From Ovis canadensis (taxonomy: Eukaryota > Chordata > Mammalia > Artiodactyla > Bovidae): a DNA stretch of 64,000 nucleotides. Made by a program: the position numbers and the translations under genes. Position 1 is the stretch's first letter. Every line of letters begins with the position of its first letter. The notes beneath the pieces were generated by a model. It was not told where the DNA came from. It saw only the letters and a list, made by a program, of their open reading frames with translations, and ran no database searches. Of this stretch, positions 11,797-23,125 are shown one piece after another. The stretch is taken from assembly GCF_042477335.2 (NCBI RefSeq), contig NC_091727.1, positions 127,007,501-127,071,500 on the forward strand. The letters run 5' to 3'.

Positions 11797-14700
11797 TGGC
11801 TACCTTTATAGGGGAAAATGAGAAGCCCTTCTAAAAGTGTACATACCCAGAATTGGAAAAAACTGGTGGATTCAATGGGCCCCATTCATACTGACTAACG
11901 AAGATTGTCTTGTGAGCATCTAATTCTGCTTCCCTGTACCATTGTGGTGGGGCGGTGGGGGGGAGGCGGAGGATCTCAACAAGAAACAGATGACACATTC
12001 AAAATAGGAGAATTCAAGAAATGCTGAAAAGGGGCCTATTTTTTTCCTCCAGCTTCATTAAGACATAACTGACACATAAAAGGGGCTATTTATATAAAAG
12101 TGGAAGGGATATACAGGACATGTCATGGGTAGTACAGTCACTCAGAGCTAGTAGCAGCAAGGCTACTACCAGCCCTAAGCCCAAAGATTCAAAGTGAAAG
12201 ATGGTTGCTGGAAGCCAGAGGAGAGAGTGGCGTAGAGAAGGCTGCCTTGAGAGGAGCAGTGGCCTATGGTTGAGAGACACAGCCACCCCAACCTCACAGT
12301 GAGAGAGCTAAGGGAATCAATACTCTGACCTCCCTCTCCTTCTTGCCTCTGACCTCCTGTGGGAGCTTCCTATTAGCCAAACTCAGCCAGATGCCAGAGG
12401 GCAAGAGAGCTGGCTGATGTAATCCCACACAGTTCAGATTACAGAGGGCAGAGATCAGGGAAGAAAGGGGCGGAGAGGGGATTTGGAAAGAGCAAATAGA
12501 AGACATCCCACACAGCTCCCTCGTGACAGCGCTGTGGCAATGGCAACCTACAAGAATGTCCTATTACCCTTTTCTGCTGATACCAGGCAGTATCAATAGT
12601 AGCGACTTCCAAGAGCTCATTCTAACACTTAGATAACTAAAGTTCGCAGTATATGAATTAAGATATTGCTACTTAGATACTAAAGTTCACAGTATATGAA
12701 TTAAGATATTGCTAGCTGCTCTAATACATAAACTTTAAATTCTCAGTGACACAACACAGTAAAAGCAGTTCCCAGTCCAATGTGAGTGTTCCTAATTGTG
12801 GAGGGTTCACATGGACAACAAAGATCCAGATCCTTCCATCTCATCTTTTTGTCCTTCCCTGAGCCCCTGGAGCTCTCTCCATTCAGCAAGTAGATAGGGA
12901 GATGGACCAAAGTCACTGCTCCTTAACTACTTTGGCTTAAAAACTGACACAATGCAATTCCTCTAAAATTCAATTAAACATGAGGTGTCCTCATCCAGCT
13001 GTGAGATGGGGCTGGGAAGTGCAGTTCCCAGTCATGTAGTCCATCTAGATATGATTGAGGCTGGAAATGCAGTCCCTGGCTGGATAGCCCACTACCCAAC
13101 AGCACCCCCTACAGCATGGAATGGAAGCAGGAAGCTTTGAGAATCATTTAGACATCTTTGCCACAGATAGCTCTGCAGAATGATATAAACTTAAGTTCTT
13201 CATACAGACTGACAGATACCCTATCAATCATTTAATCAAGCAGTTATTTTTGGCTGTTCTATGGTAGCCAGTATGTGGGAGAAAAGGGAAGTATCAGGAA
13301 TGGTAACTACCCTTAAACAACTTCTAGATTTTGCAGAAGCATCTAACTAGAAAAGTTAAAATTCAATAATTATTCAACTGTTCTCCCATTTCTTGTGCTT
13401 GGTATTGTAGAAGCCTAAACATATGAATGATTGATTGAAGTTATTCCCGTTTTTCATCTAGATATTTGCAGTCTCTCCACACAGACTCAAATAATTCTAT
13501 CACTCCGATTAAAATTGGCTCATCAGTTTTGTTAAACTGCCAGTAAGTAAACTATTTGGTTATTCAGAAAATACAGTCACATTTTTTTTTCTGGAACTGG
13601 AGCAAGAGCCTTGGGTTCCCTAATCACTACGGACTAGCCCCCCTCATCACCCACCCTCAGTATCCTCAGGCCATTCATTTAATCCCAAGGAATAGTTATT
13701 AAGGTGCCTAATTTTATTATCTCATGAAAAGAAAAGAATTCCAATTAGTTATATGTAATTTTACCCCAAGGTTCCAACCTCTTATTCAATTTCTATTGAT
13801 TTAGGCTTTTCCTTTTTCTTCCCTTCTTCCATACAGCCTTTCAGAGTACCTTCTTTACGTTATTCTTTGAGATTGAATTTTGTCAAGAAAGGCAGTGACA
13901 CACAGGTCAGGTTTGTTTTGTAAAAGTCAAAAACCGCCTGGCAGAACAATTAGCAAGGGGACTGTGAGAAAGGCTGGAATCCACAGATACAGACAAACAG
14001 CTACATTCCTGACATGCCAATCTCATGTTTTGCTGGGGGAAAAAAGTTACACTTCTAATGATGTGAATATGTGAAATTTTTCTTTCTCCTTTAAATCAAG
14101 AAAAAGCTGAAATAGGATTTAAAATAAATAAAGCACCAGCTACTGCAAGGCCTGCCAATGAAGACATGGAGAAATCTACATAAAGAGCCTGGATAATTGA
14201 AATTCACAGTTATTTTAAAACCTTAAAAAATTACCCTGCCAATTTTTCAACCTCCTCCCTCAGCCAAGGGCTGCGCATCGGAAGCAAGACCAAATCCTTA
14301 AATTGCACCTCCTTTTCCTGGCCTTTCAGGCTATGGATTTATGACAGAAAGTAGAGCTTGGAGCTGACTAGAAGCCCTAGATTATGAAGACACTACCATT
14401 GTTACAGCTGTATAGTGCTGATCAGATAAAATCAAAATAAACTTCTTACAGAACTCACTGGACATGGTTCCATGACATGGCTCTTCCTCTAGTTCAACCT
14501 TAAACTACAATGTGATAGGGAAGAAGGGATTCACACCAGTCCAGCAGCCAATCTTGTGCTGATGTAGAACAGGTGGCCATTTATAGAATATTCTTTCAGT
14601 GTTCCAGCAAGGTCCTTTTGTCCAAACTAACTAATCTTCCCTATTTCTGTGCCTAAATTTCTCTTAACAAAGCCAAGATCTTCCTTTCACAAATAGAAGT

Positions 14701-15064
14701 AAAATGAGAATACTAATCCCATGAGAGAGCAGGAACACCAGATATCTGAATGACAAGATTAAGAGAAAAAGAAAACCTGGAAGCTCAGAGACCATACTCT
14801 TCAGATTTCCCATGCAAGCTCATCAATTTGTCTAGGAGGAAAGAGAAAAAGAAGATTCAGGTAGTCAGAAAGCAACCAAGACAAGAATCAGTAAGAACTT
14901 AAAATCCTAAAGGGTTGCTATAGCCAATTCTGATGTTTTCAAGTTCCCTATATAGCTGAGAATGGATTCATTTATATTTTTCCTGCTTGAGTTTCAGTGG
15001 GCATTTTCACTTGTGTCTCTGTTCCATTCTGGAAAATTCCCAATCATTAAAACCAGGCCTCTTC
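11797..15064. other. Intergenic, nothing recognised apart from a tandem duplication
   Basis: No gene. A G-rich patch lies at about 11943-11970. A short L1-3'-like remnant may lie at about 12040-12080. A 44/43-bp tandem duplication at 12627-12713 is listed separately. Small frames have no recognisable domain. Confidence 0.4.
12627..12713 (+). repeat. Tandem duplication, 44 + 43 bp
   Basis: Unit 1 (12627-12670) and unit 2 (12671-12713) both start ACTTAGATA and end ATATTGCT. They differ by one deleted A and one G/A change only, so the duplication is recent or conserved relative to the decayed surroundings. Confidence 0.93.
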
Positions 15065-15282
15065 ATTTAGGATTAACAGATACACATTACTGTATAGTAT
15101 ATAAAATAGACAACAAGGACCTACTGTACAGCCCAGGGAACTATATTCAACATCTTGTAATATAACCTATAATGGAAAAAAATCTGAAAAAGAACATATG
15201 TGGATCACTTTGCTGTACACCTGGAAGTAACACATTATAAAGCAACTATATTTCAATTAAAAATAATAAAATAAAATCAGCC
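15065..15282 (+). mobile_element. L1 3' UTR end
   Basis: Typical artiodactyl L1 3'-end landmarks: GACAACAAGGACCTACTGTA, CAGCCCAGGGAACTATATTC, CTTTGCTGTACACCTGGAAG, AACTATATTTCAATTAAAAA, then an A-rich tail. 5'-truncated. Confidence 0.75.
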
Positions 15283-15529
15283 CTCCTCATTATCCCTATT
15301 TTTTTATTCCTGGAACTCCTATTAAATAAATATTGTAACTTCTTTTTCTATCCTTCATATTTTTTTCCTATTTTCTCTCTCTTTAACTCTCTGTAGTGCA
15401 TTCTCAGTTATCTACTCATTGAGAGATCTCATTGAATGTATCCCTCATTCAATTCAGTAATGCTCCCTTCAGAGATGTCCAGTCTCTTACTACATGGATC
15501 TACTAAAGTCTTGTGTTCAGTAACATATT

Positions 15530-15775
15530 TTATAAGTTGACTTTATTGAGGTATAAAGTACATGCAATAAAATATACCCATTTAAATGTGTGATTTGATG
15601 ACAAATATATATATATTCATGTAACAGTCACTCCAATCAAGACATAGAACATTTCCATCACACTAGGAAGTTCCCTCATGCTCCTTTGCAGTTCACCTTT
15701 CTCAAGTCTAAAGCAACCACTAACATTAATCATATCTCATAGATTACTTTTGGCTGATCTAGAATATGATGAGTA
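15530..15775 (-). mobile_element. Old L1 3' end, left part
   Basis: TTATTGAGGTATAAAGTACA, AAAATATACCCATTTAAATG, CAATCAAGACATAGAACATT and AGGAAGTTCCCTCATGCTCC are landmarks of the antisense 3' end of an old L1M-type element. The element is split by a SINE at 15776-15922 and resumes at 15923. Confidence 0.7.
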
Positions 15776-15922
15776 TGCATGCTCAGTCGTGTCCGAATCT
15801 TTTGCAACCCATGGACTGTAGCTCACCAGGCTCCTTCCTTTGTCCATGGGATTTCCCAGCAAAGAATACTGGAGTGGATTGCCATTTCCTTTTCCAGGGG
15901 ATCTTCCTGACACAAGGATATG
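15776..15922 (-). mobile_element. Bov-tA SINE, truncated, inside old L1
   Basis: CTCAGTCGTGTCCGAATCTT at the left to GGGGATCTTCCTGACAC at the right. The tRNA-like head is missing. It interrupts the old L1, so it is the younger insertion. Confidence 0.85.
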
Positions 15923-16260
15923 GAAGCATAAATATGTAATCTTTTGTGTCTGATTTCTTTTGTTCAGCTTACTGTCTTTTGAAATTCACACATGTTATTG
16001 ACAGTATCAAAAATTTATCCCTTTTACTGCCAAGTAGTATTCCATATATGGCTATGCCACAGTTTATCTGTCAACTAGTTTATGAACATTTAGATTGCTT
16101 CACACTTTAGCTCTTACAAATAAAGCTAGTATGAATATTTGTATGCAAGTCTTTGTGTGGACATATGTTTTCATTTCTATTGAGTGAATACCTCCAAATG
16201 GAATTGCTAAATCTTGACTAAGTATATGTGTAACATCAAAGGAAACTGCCAAACTATTTT
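15923..16260 (-). mobile_element. Old L1 3' end, right part
   Basis: Continues the antisense L1 with AAGTAGTATTCCATATATGG, ACAAATAAAGCTAGTATGAA and AATGGAATTGCTAAATCTTG. It ends abruptly where BovB begins, so BovB inserted into or next to this L1. Confidence 0.7.
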
Positions 16261-16261
16261 A

Positions 16262-18113
16262 AAAAGTGAAAAGAAGAGAAGCGAAAAGTAACAGAGAGAA
16301 GGAAAGATATGCCCATTTGAATGCAGAGTTCCAAAGAATGCCAAAGAAAGATAAGAAAGCCTTCCTTAGTGATCAATGCAAAGAAATAGATGAAAATAAT
16401 AGAATGAGAAACACTAGAGATCTCTTCAAGATAATTAGACATACCAAGGGAATATTTCATGCAAAGATGGGTTCAATAAAGGACAGAAATGGTATGGATG
16501 TAACAGAAGCAGAAGATATTAAGAAGAGGTGGCAAAAATACACAGAAGAACTGTACAAAAAAAATCTTCATAACCCAGATAATCATGATGGTGTGATCAA
16601 TCACCTAGAGCGAGACATCCTAGAATGTGAAGTCAAGTGGGCCTTAGGAAGCATCACTATGAACAAAGCTAGTGGAGGTGATGGAATTCCAGCTGAGCTA
16701 TTTCAAATCCTAAAAGATGATGTTGTGAAAGTGTTGCACTCAATATGCCAGCACATTTGGAAAACTCAGCAGTGGCCACAGGACTGGAAAAGTCAGTTTT
16801 CATTCCAATCCCAAAGAAAGGCAATGCCAAAGAATGCTCAAACTACTGCACAATTGCACTCGTCTCACACGCTAGTAGAGTAATGCTCAAAATTCTCCAA
16901 GCCAGGCTTCAACAATATGTGAACCGTGAACTTCCTGATGTTCAGGCTGGTTTTAGAAAAGGCAGAGGGATCAGAGATCAAATTGCCAACATCCGCTGGA
17001 TCATGGAAAAAGCAAGAGAGTTCCAGAAAAACATCTACTTCTGCTTTATCGACTATGCCAAAGCCTTTGACTGTGTGGATCACAATAAACTGTGGGAAAT
17101 TCTCAAAGAGATGGGAATAACAAACCACCTGACCTGCCTCTTGAGAAACCTATATGCAGGTCAGGAAGCAACAGTTAGAACTGGACATGGAACAACAGAC
17201 TGGTTCCAAATAGGAAAAGGAGTACATCAAGGCTGTATATTGTCACCCTGCTTATTTAACTTATATACATCTTGAGAAAGGCTGGGGTGGAAGAAGCACA
17301 AGCTGGAATCAAGATTGCTGGGAGAAATATCAATAACCTCAGATATGCAGATGACACCACCCTGATGGCAGAAAGTGAAGAGGAACTAAACAGCCTCTTG
17401 ATAAAAATGAAAGAGGAGAGTGAAAAAGTTGGCTTAAATCTCAACATTCAGAAAATTAAGATCATGGCATCTCGTCCCATCACTTCATGGGAAATAGATG
17501 GTGAAACGGTGGAAACAGTGTCAGACTATTTTGGGGGGCTCCAAAATCACGGCAGATGATGATTGTAGCCATGAAATTGAAAGACACTTACTCCTTGGAA
17601 GAAAAGTTATGATCAACCTAGATAGTATATTCCAAAGCAGAGACATTACTTTGCCAACAAAGGTCCGTCTAGTCAAGGCTATGTTTTTCCTGTGGTCATG
17701 TATGGATGTGAGAGTTGAACTGTGAAGAAAGTTGATTGATGCTTTTGAACTGTGGTGCTGGAGATGACTCTTGAGAGTCCCTTGGACTGCAAGGAGATCC
17801 AATCAGTCCATCCTAAAGGACTGGGTGTTCATTGGAAGGACTGATGCTGAGGCTGAAACTCTAATACTTTGGCCACCTCATGTGAAGAGTTGACTCATTG
17901 GAAAAGACTGTGATGCTGGGAGGGATTGGGGGCAGGAGGAGAAGGGGACAACAGAGGATGAGATGGCTGGATGGCATCACTGACTCGATGCACATGAGTT
18001 TGGGTGAACTCTGGGAGTTGGTGATGGACAGGGAGGCCTGGAGTGCTGCGATTCATGGGGTCTCAAAGAGTTGGACGTGACTGAGTGACTGAACTGAACT
18101 GAACTGAACTAGA
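16262..18113 (+). mobile_element. BovB (RTE) LINE, 5'-truncated, inactive
   Basis: Encodes the second half of the BovB polyprotein: a thumb/linker region (KDKKAFLSDQCKEIDENNRM), then reverse transcriptase with FIDYAKAFDCVDHNKLW, GVHQGCILSPCLFNLY and the catalytic YADD at 17344-17355, and a C-terminal part up to the family 3' end. It is broken: the frame shifts near 16795, a deletion plus stop lies at about 17270 just before the YADD region, another shift lies near 17530, and the C-terminal part is shifted again. The 3' end is the BovB (CTGAA)n run at about 18093-18113. BovB drives SINE mobilisation in ruminants; this copy cannot. Confidence 0.93.
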
Positions 18114-19554
18114 TTTCACTTTGTGAAAGGGCTCCTCCAACTGAAAGATCATAAAAAAGGAACTGGCAGTCCTCTAGTCTATTTGATCAGTGTAGGCAAT
18201 CACCCCGGATAGACTGATGCATCCAAATAGATTTTAAGAGGCCAGTTATTGGCTTTGCTTGTCTTCACATTAGATGCTCACAAACTCAGCACACTAATTG
18301 CAAATCATCCCCTAGTGTTAAGTAGGCCCAAGTCTAATGACTTTTCTCATAACTCTGTCAGACCCCCAGCTTCTAAAACCCCAAAAAAAGTATTTGAGTT
18401 TGGGGAATAGGACAAAAGTGGCACATGAATAGTTCAAAAACTACTCAACTGAATTGGCTAGACATATACTTGAAAGGGGTCTTGTGCAAATTAGATGAGC
18501 TGCATTACTCTTAAAACATGCAATAAATTGTCCCCAGTAGCCAGATTGTATGCTTTTATTTTCTGGTGTATCAAACTTTCTATGAAACAGGCACTCAAGA
18601 AAATGAAAGCTCTACATTTCCTGAGCCTTCTCAAGCTAAGAAGTCTTACATAAGGACCCTGTATGAGTATGATCTAAAACACTAGCTGCTTTTGAAAAGT
18701 CCCAAAGATACTTGCAATTTTGCTTGTCAATCCTCCTGACTAAAAGCTTGAATTACAAGCATGATCATAAAATTGTCTTGATACCCAACTGCTAAGTATT
18801 TTATTTGACTCTCTGGGTTTCAGCTAATTCACTTTCATTTCTCTGAGTTTCAGTGGCCTCAAAAACATAGCATAATTGAACTTACTCGGGTCTCTCTCCT
18901 TGATTGCATTTGGTTGCCTGGAAAACCAGGTCTTTTTCAAAACTGAGGTCTAAAATTGTTTTTATATTCTACTATCATAATGCCAGAACATGGTGGGATT
19001 TTTGAAAAGTCATGCAAATAATTGAACTTATTTTAAATCATATCCAAAGAAGAAAAGCAGGCTTCCTTTTTAATTTTCATTTTCAAATTGATTCCACCTA
19101 TTCAAATTTTTACTAAATTAATGTTTAATATTAAATTGAAGCTGTTGCCCAAGTTACAACATAAGGACAATTTTGCTCATTTCCTTCCCACTGTATAGAT
19201 CCTTCAAATCTGCTCCTGTCCTCTCCCCAACTTGCTCAAGGTGACACAATAATTATCTTTCTTTGGTGGTCCTGTCTCAGTGTCTTTTCTGGGTCCTAAA
19301 TAGACATTCTTGTTATCTAGACTATATAACCAAAACATTTGAAAGAGAAGAGTGGAGAAAAGCTAAACACAAGATGTTATCAATGTTAAGATTATATATA
19401 ATAGTGGGTCATGGGTATGATTGGAGGAGCAGAAATTGGGAACACTGAGGTGGGAAACAGGACTGGGAACTAGTGTGAAAGATGAGCTGGTGTCAGGAGG
19501 CAGGTGTGCAAATACATAGCACACAGGTCAGTGTATAGAATCTGTCTTAGTCTT
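18114..19554. other. Intergenic, nothing recognised
   Basis: AT-rich with no repeat or gene that I can assign. Confidence 0.45.
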
Positions 19555-19885
19555 TTTGAGTGTCTATAACAAAGTGTCAGAGACAGAGTAGCTTACAAAA
19601 AAACATAAATTTGTTTCTCATAAGTCTAGTGTTCAAGACCAGGGTGCCAACATCACTGAGTGAGGACCCTCTTCCAGGTAACAGACTTTTCAGTGTACCT
19701 TCACATGGTGAAGAGCGATATGGAGCCTTTGTGTGGTATTTTTATAAGGGCTCTAATTTCATTCATAAGGGCTCCACTCTCATGACCTAAGAAACTCCCA
19801 AAGATCCCACTTCCTAATAATATCACATTGGGCCTTAGGATTTCAACACATGAATTTTGAGGGCACACATGCATTCAGACATATG
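19555..19885 (-). mobile_element. MaLR (MST/MLT1-type) solo LTR
   Basis: Read in antisense it has the MaLR order. On the plus strand the landmarks are GTGTCTATAACAAAGTGTCA, CACATGGTGAAGAGCGATAT, TTTTATAAGGGCTCTAATTT, GGGCTCCACTCTCATGACCT, AGGATTTCAACACATGAATT and a terminal CATTCAGACATA. No internal retroviral genes are present. Confidence 0.75.
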
Positions 19886-19889
19886 CATT

Positions 19890-20025
19890 TCAGACATCAT
19901 TCACAAACTGTTTATTGAGCACCTACTATGTGCCAAGGACTATTCTAAGTGCCTGGGATATAGCAATAAACAAGACAGACAAAAAGCTCCTGCTCGTTTG
20001 GAGTTTGAATTCTAGTGCCAATCAG
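19890..20025 (+). repeat. MIR/L2-like ancient repeat
   Basis: TTTATTGAGCACCTACTATG, TGCCAAGGACTATTCTAAGT, GATATAGCAATAAACAAGAC and a GGAGTTTGAATTCTAG end. This is one of the commonest old mammalian repeats; the exact family is not assigned. Confidence 0.6.
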
Positions 20026-20149
20026 ATATCATTTTATCATTTAACTGCTTTTGCTTTGTCCTTTCATGTCTACTTCCACTGCCCTAGTTTAGTCCCAAAT
20101 ACTAACCACCTGTCGAGGTAGTAGCAACTATCTTTTAACTAGTTTCCCT

Positions 20150-20520
20150 GTCTCCAGGTTAATATCCTTGAAACCCACCCTCCTTATTATAAGCAAATCA
20201 ATCTTTCTAAGGCATATCTCTAAGCATGTTTTTATCTGCTCTAAAACTTTCAATAGTGTCTCACTATTTTGAATTGATTCTGCAACTCTTCAGCTTAGTG
20301 TTTAAGACCATTCACAACGTGTTCCCAGTTTGCCTTTCTAGCCTTGTCCCATACCACTCACCTTTACTACCTTAACATTTCAGCCACTCTTTGCTTTCTT
20401 AACTCCATTTCTTTGCCTGCCTTAGTCCCTTTGACTTGAATGCCTTTCTTCCCACAAACAATCCCACATGTCCAAATGATACCTTCAAGGTTTAACTGGC
20501 ACTAACTTGGATACTCACAG
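20150..20520 (+). repeat. L2-like LINE fragment
   Basis: Pyrimidine-rich, with GAATGCCTTTCTTCCCACAA and TTCAAGGTTTAACTGGCAC in the relative order of L2 3' sequence. Diverged, and supported only by pattern. Confidence 0.4.
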
Positions 20521-21237
20521 ATAACCTGTATACTCTTCTCCTCCAGCCACTCTTGGTTTTGCTCAGCTTTCTCTCCGGAATCAGATCTCAGAGCAGGGGC
20601 TGGGGCCTCCACTCCTGCTGCACGTGCAGCACTCCATGGTGACCTAGCTGACTTTCAAGCACCACTTGCCCTGGTTCCCTGCACTATCCTAGTGAACAGA
20701 CTTTGTCCTGGGTTCCTACTCCCTCTCCTCCTCTGCCATATGTGGTCACCAACAAACTTCATATCTTGTATCTGAGACTCAAAATGACTATGATAGCCTT
20801 GGCTTCATGTACCAACTCCACCACTTTCCTTGCCTCTGTCTTGTTTGATTGGTCAATTGCTAAAACAGTTAGGTATGGGGAATTATACTCAGGCATTTGG
20901 CATTTGTCTATATAAAAAAGTAGAAGCAGTGTATGTATAGAACTGACCCTCAGTGCCAAAACTTTAAAATGTCAGATAGCTCACCTTCCTCTTCCCAAAT
21001 CTGGCCATTGTCCCAGGCTGTCCAGAATCTAGGAAGTTCTCCAAAATCCACCACATCCTGTAGTTACTGGTGTCAGCATTTAGATGGTGATTCATGCTTG
21101 CTGCCCTGTGGATAGATATTTTCAACCATAGCTCTTGGTTTGGTGGATCCCTAAAAGCCACAACAGTTTTGACTTGTAAAATACTCATAATAAAAAACCA
21201 TGTGAGAAGACTCTTAAATGATGATGATGGTGGTGAT
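20521..21237. other. Intergenic, nothing recognised
   Basis: No gene or repeat recognised. A palindromic GCTGCACGTGCAGC lies at about 20617-20630 and contains a CACGTG core. Confidence 0.4.
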
Positions 21238-21390
21238 AGGTAACATTCATTGAATGTTTATTGCATGCCAGGAATTGTGTCAAGCACTTTCTCTGTGTTA
21301 TCTCAATTCTTACAACAACACTGTAAGGCAGGAACTGCGCTATTTTTGTCCTCATTTTACAGATGAGAAAACTGAAGCACATAAAAATAT
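21238..21390 (+). mobile_element. MIR SINE fragment
   Basis: AACATTCATTGAATGTTTAT, TGCCAGGAATTGTGTCAAGC, TCATTTTACAGATGAGAAAA and CTGAAGCACATAAA match the central MIR region. It is directly followed by the mariner MITE. Confidence 0.75.
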
Positions 21391-21394
21391 AGTA

Positions 21395-21474
21395 TTTGGT
21401 TGGCCAATAAGTTCATTCGGGTTTTTCCATTTAACGTAATGGAAAAATCCAAACAAACATTTCGGCCAACCCAA
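21395..21474. mobile_element. 80-bp mariner-derived MITE (MADE1-like hairpin)
   Basis: Exactly 80 bp, flanked by TA dinucleotides (21393-21394 and 21475-21476), the mariner target duplication. The ends are inverted repeats: TTTGGTTGGCCAATAAG against the complement of CATTTCGGCCAACCCAA. The middle GGGTTTTTCCATTTAACGTA / ATGGAAAAATCC closes the hairpin. It has no coding capacity and would have needed a mariner transposase in trans. Confidence 0.88.
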
Positions 21475-21639
21475 TAATTCTGGGAGAAAAAAATCACATA
21501 GCCAATAAACAGCAGAAAACCTGACATCTGTGGATTGTGTTCCTACAGTTATCACCCCCTAAGGTATTAACTCCAAATGCCTTTATCTAGCTAGATTTCA
21601 GAGCTCTTGGCTTACATTTCCTCTCACTCTAATTTCTGA

Positions 21640-21830
21640 TTGCTATTGGACAAGAACCTTTCCCTTTAACCGATTTAATCATTCCCATCTGGAGAATAGT
21701 ATGTCTTCAATTTGGGAGGTCCTTCTTTTATTCTCCACTATTCTTTGTCCTTCACTCTTTTAAAAACACACTTCCAAATTCACCTTTCTGGGAAGCCTTA
21801 CCTGAGCTACTCCAGCTCCATTATTTAGCC
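21640..21830 (+). repeat. Possible L2 remnant
   Basis: TTCACCTTTCTGGGAAGCCT followed by TACCTGAGCTACTCC resembles the GGAAGCCTTCCCTGA part of L2. Weak. Confidence 0.3.
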
Positions 21831-21934
21831 CAGAAAATCTATAAAGAAACTCAGAAGTATCAAAATATCAGTAACCAGTGTACAATATTGTTCAAAGAGC
21901 TGTCCTTCTAGAAGCCAAGGAGCATTTAAAAATT

Positions 21935-22230
21935 TTTTTTCACCCAACAAATATTTATTAGGAGCCTACTATGTATGAGACACAATTTTAGACTTTGAGA
22001 ATACCATAGTGAGCAGTTCTTGCCTCTGGCAAGCTAATATTGTGGGTGAGGAAACAATGAACAAAATAAACAGGTGGATGTTATAGTATGCTAGATGGCA
22101 GTGTGCATTAAGGAGAAGAATAAAGCAAGGAAAAGGAATATGGAGTATTCACGGTTAGAAAACATTGCAGTTATTGATAGAGTGGGCAAGAGAGATTTCA
22201 CTGAGAAGAGCGTTTGATGCAATTCTGATA
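21935..22230 (+). repeat. MIR/L2-like ancient repeat
   Basis: CCAACAAATATTTATTAGGA, GCCTACTATGTATGAGACAC, AACAATGAACAAAATAAACA, GAAGAATAAAGCAAGGAAAA. The order matches a well-known old repeat whose family I do not assign. Confidence 0.5.
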
Positions 22231-22454
22231 AAGACCTGAATTGACTCACCTGACATTCACCTCTAGATACTTGCTAGTTGAGTAGCAAAGGGGATCAAAT
22301 AAAAGCTTTCTAACCAATTTGACTCTTTTAATCTCAATCATAAACAGAGAAAATATTTAATATGTCTTCATCACAGCCTCCATCATATTTTCTCCTTTTC
22401 AAAACTATTTGGACTGTCTACAGCACAGCCTCACTTGAAGAGGTAATACAGTAG

Positions 22455-22640
22455 CATGGGCCTTCTGGTTAGACCAACTTGTGTTCCTGTCTCTTACTTG
22501 CTGTGTGACTTTGAGACAAATCACTTAGATCAGCATATCCTGCAAAATGGGGATATAATAGTCATCTCAGAGGATTGTTGGCATGATTCAAGAGGATGAG
22601 GCAAGGCATGTGACATATTTAACATGGTGTTCACAGAAGT
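22455..22640 (-). mobile_element. MIR SINE
   Basis: CTTGCTGTGTGACTTTGAGA, CAAATCACTTAGATCAG and AAAATGGGGATATAATAGTC, then AGAGGATTGTTGGCATGATT, are the antisense MIR landmarks. Confidence 0.7.
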
Positions 22641-22816
22641 TGGGTGGCTGGGAAAACTGTTGGGCTGTCAGCAATATATAAATGTACTGGTGGCCACAAA
22701 ACCCTAAAGCAGACATTAGATCCTGGTTTCTCAGCCTCCACCAGGAAAAGTAACTCAGTCATGGTTCCATGTTGAAAGTAGATTTTATAATGGTTATTAG
22801 GTTCAACTGTTTATAC

Positions 22817-23018
22817 GAAAGTGAAAAGTGGAAGTCACTCAGTCATGTGTGACTCTTTGTGACTCTATGCAGTATCTAGTCCGTGGAATTCTCCAGGCCA
22901 GAATACTGGAGCGGGTAGCCTTTTCCCTTCTCCAGGGGATCTTTCCAATCCAGGGATCAAATCCAGGTCTCCCACATTGCAGGCAGATTTGTTACCAGCT
23001 GAGCCACCAGGGAAGCCC
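22817..23018 (-). mobile_element. Bov-tA-type SINE
   Basis: CACTCAGTCATGTGTGACTC at the left to AGCCACCAGGGAAGC at the right; full length. A second, partial copy in the same orientation follows at once. Confidence 0.9.
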
Positions 23019-23125
23019 AAGAATACTGGAGTGTGTAGCCTATCTCTTCTCCAGTGGATCTTCCCGACCCAGGAATTGAACCGGAGTCTCCTGCATTGCA
23101 GGTGGATTCTTTACCAATGGAGCTG
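23019..23125 (-). mobile_element. Partial Bov-tA monomer fused to preceding SINE
   Basis: AAGAATACTGGAGTGTGTAG, GGATCTTCCCGACCCAGGAA and CTGCATTGCAGGTGGATTCT repeat the head half of the SINE. It has lost its tail half exactly at the junction, so the unit is a 1.5-mer. An 18-bp sequence starting GAGCTGAGGGGAAA at about 23121 recurs at about 23162. Confidence 0.85.

Noticed and set aside
11943..11970. G-rich patch as a possible G-quadruplex
   Set aside because: Only two G runs of three or more bases are cleanly separated, so a standard four-run quadruplex is not supported.
16266..17559. Apparent reverse-transcriptase gene
   Set aside because: It is BovB with several frameshifts and a stop, not a host gene; the same holds for the RT frames at 24692, 39061 and 48752.
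19555..19885. Possible endogenous retrovirus with genes
   Set aside because: Only a solo MaLR-type LTR is present; neither this nor the LTR-like pieces at 32577 and 53405 have internal coding sequence.
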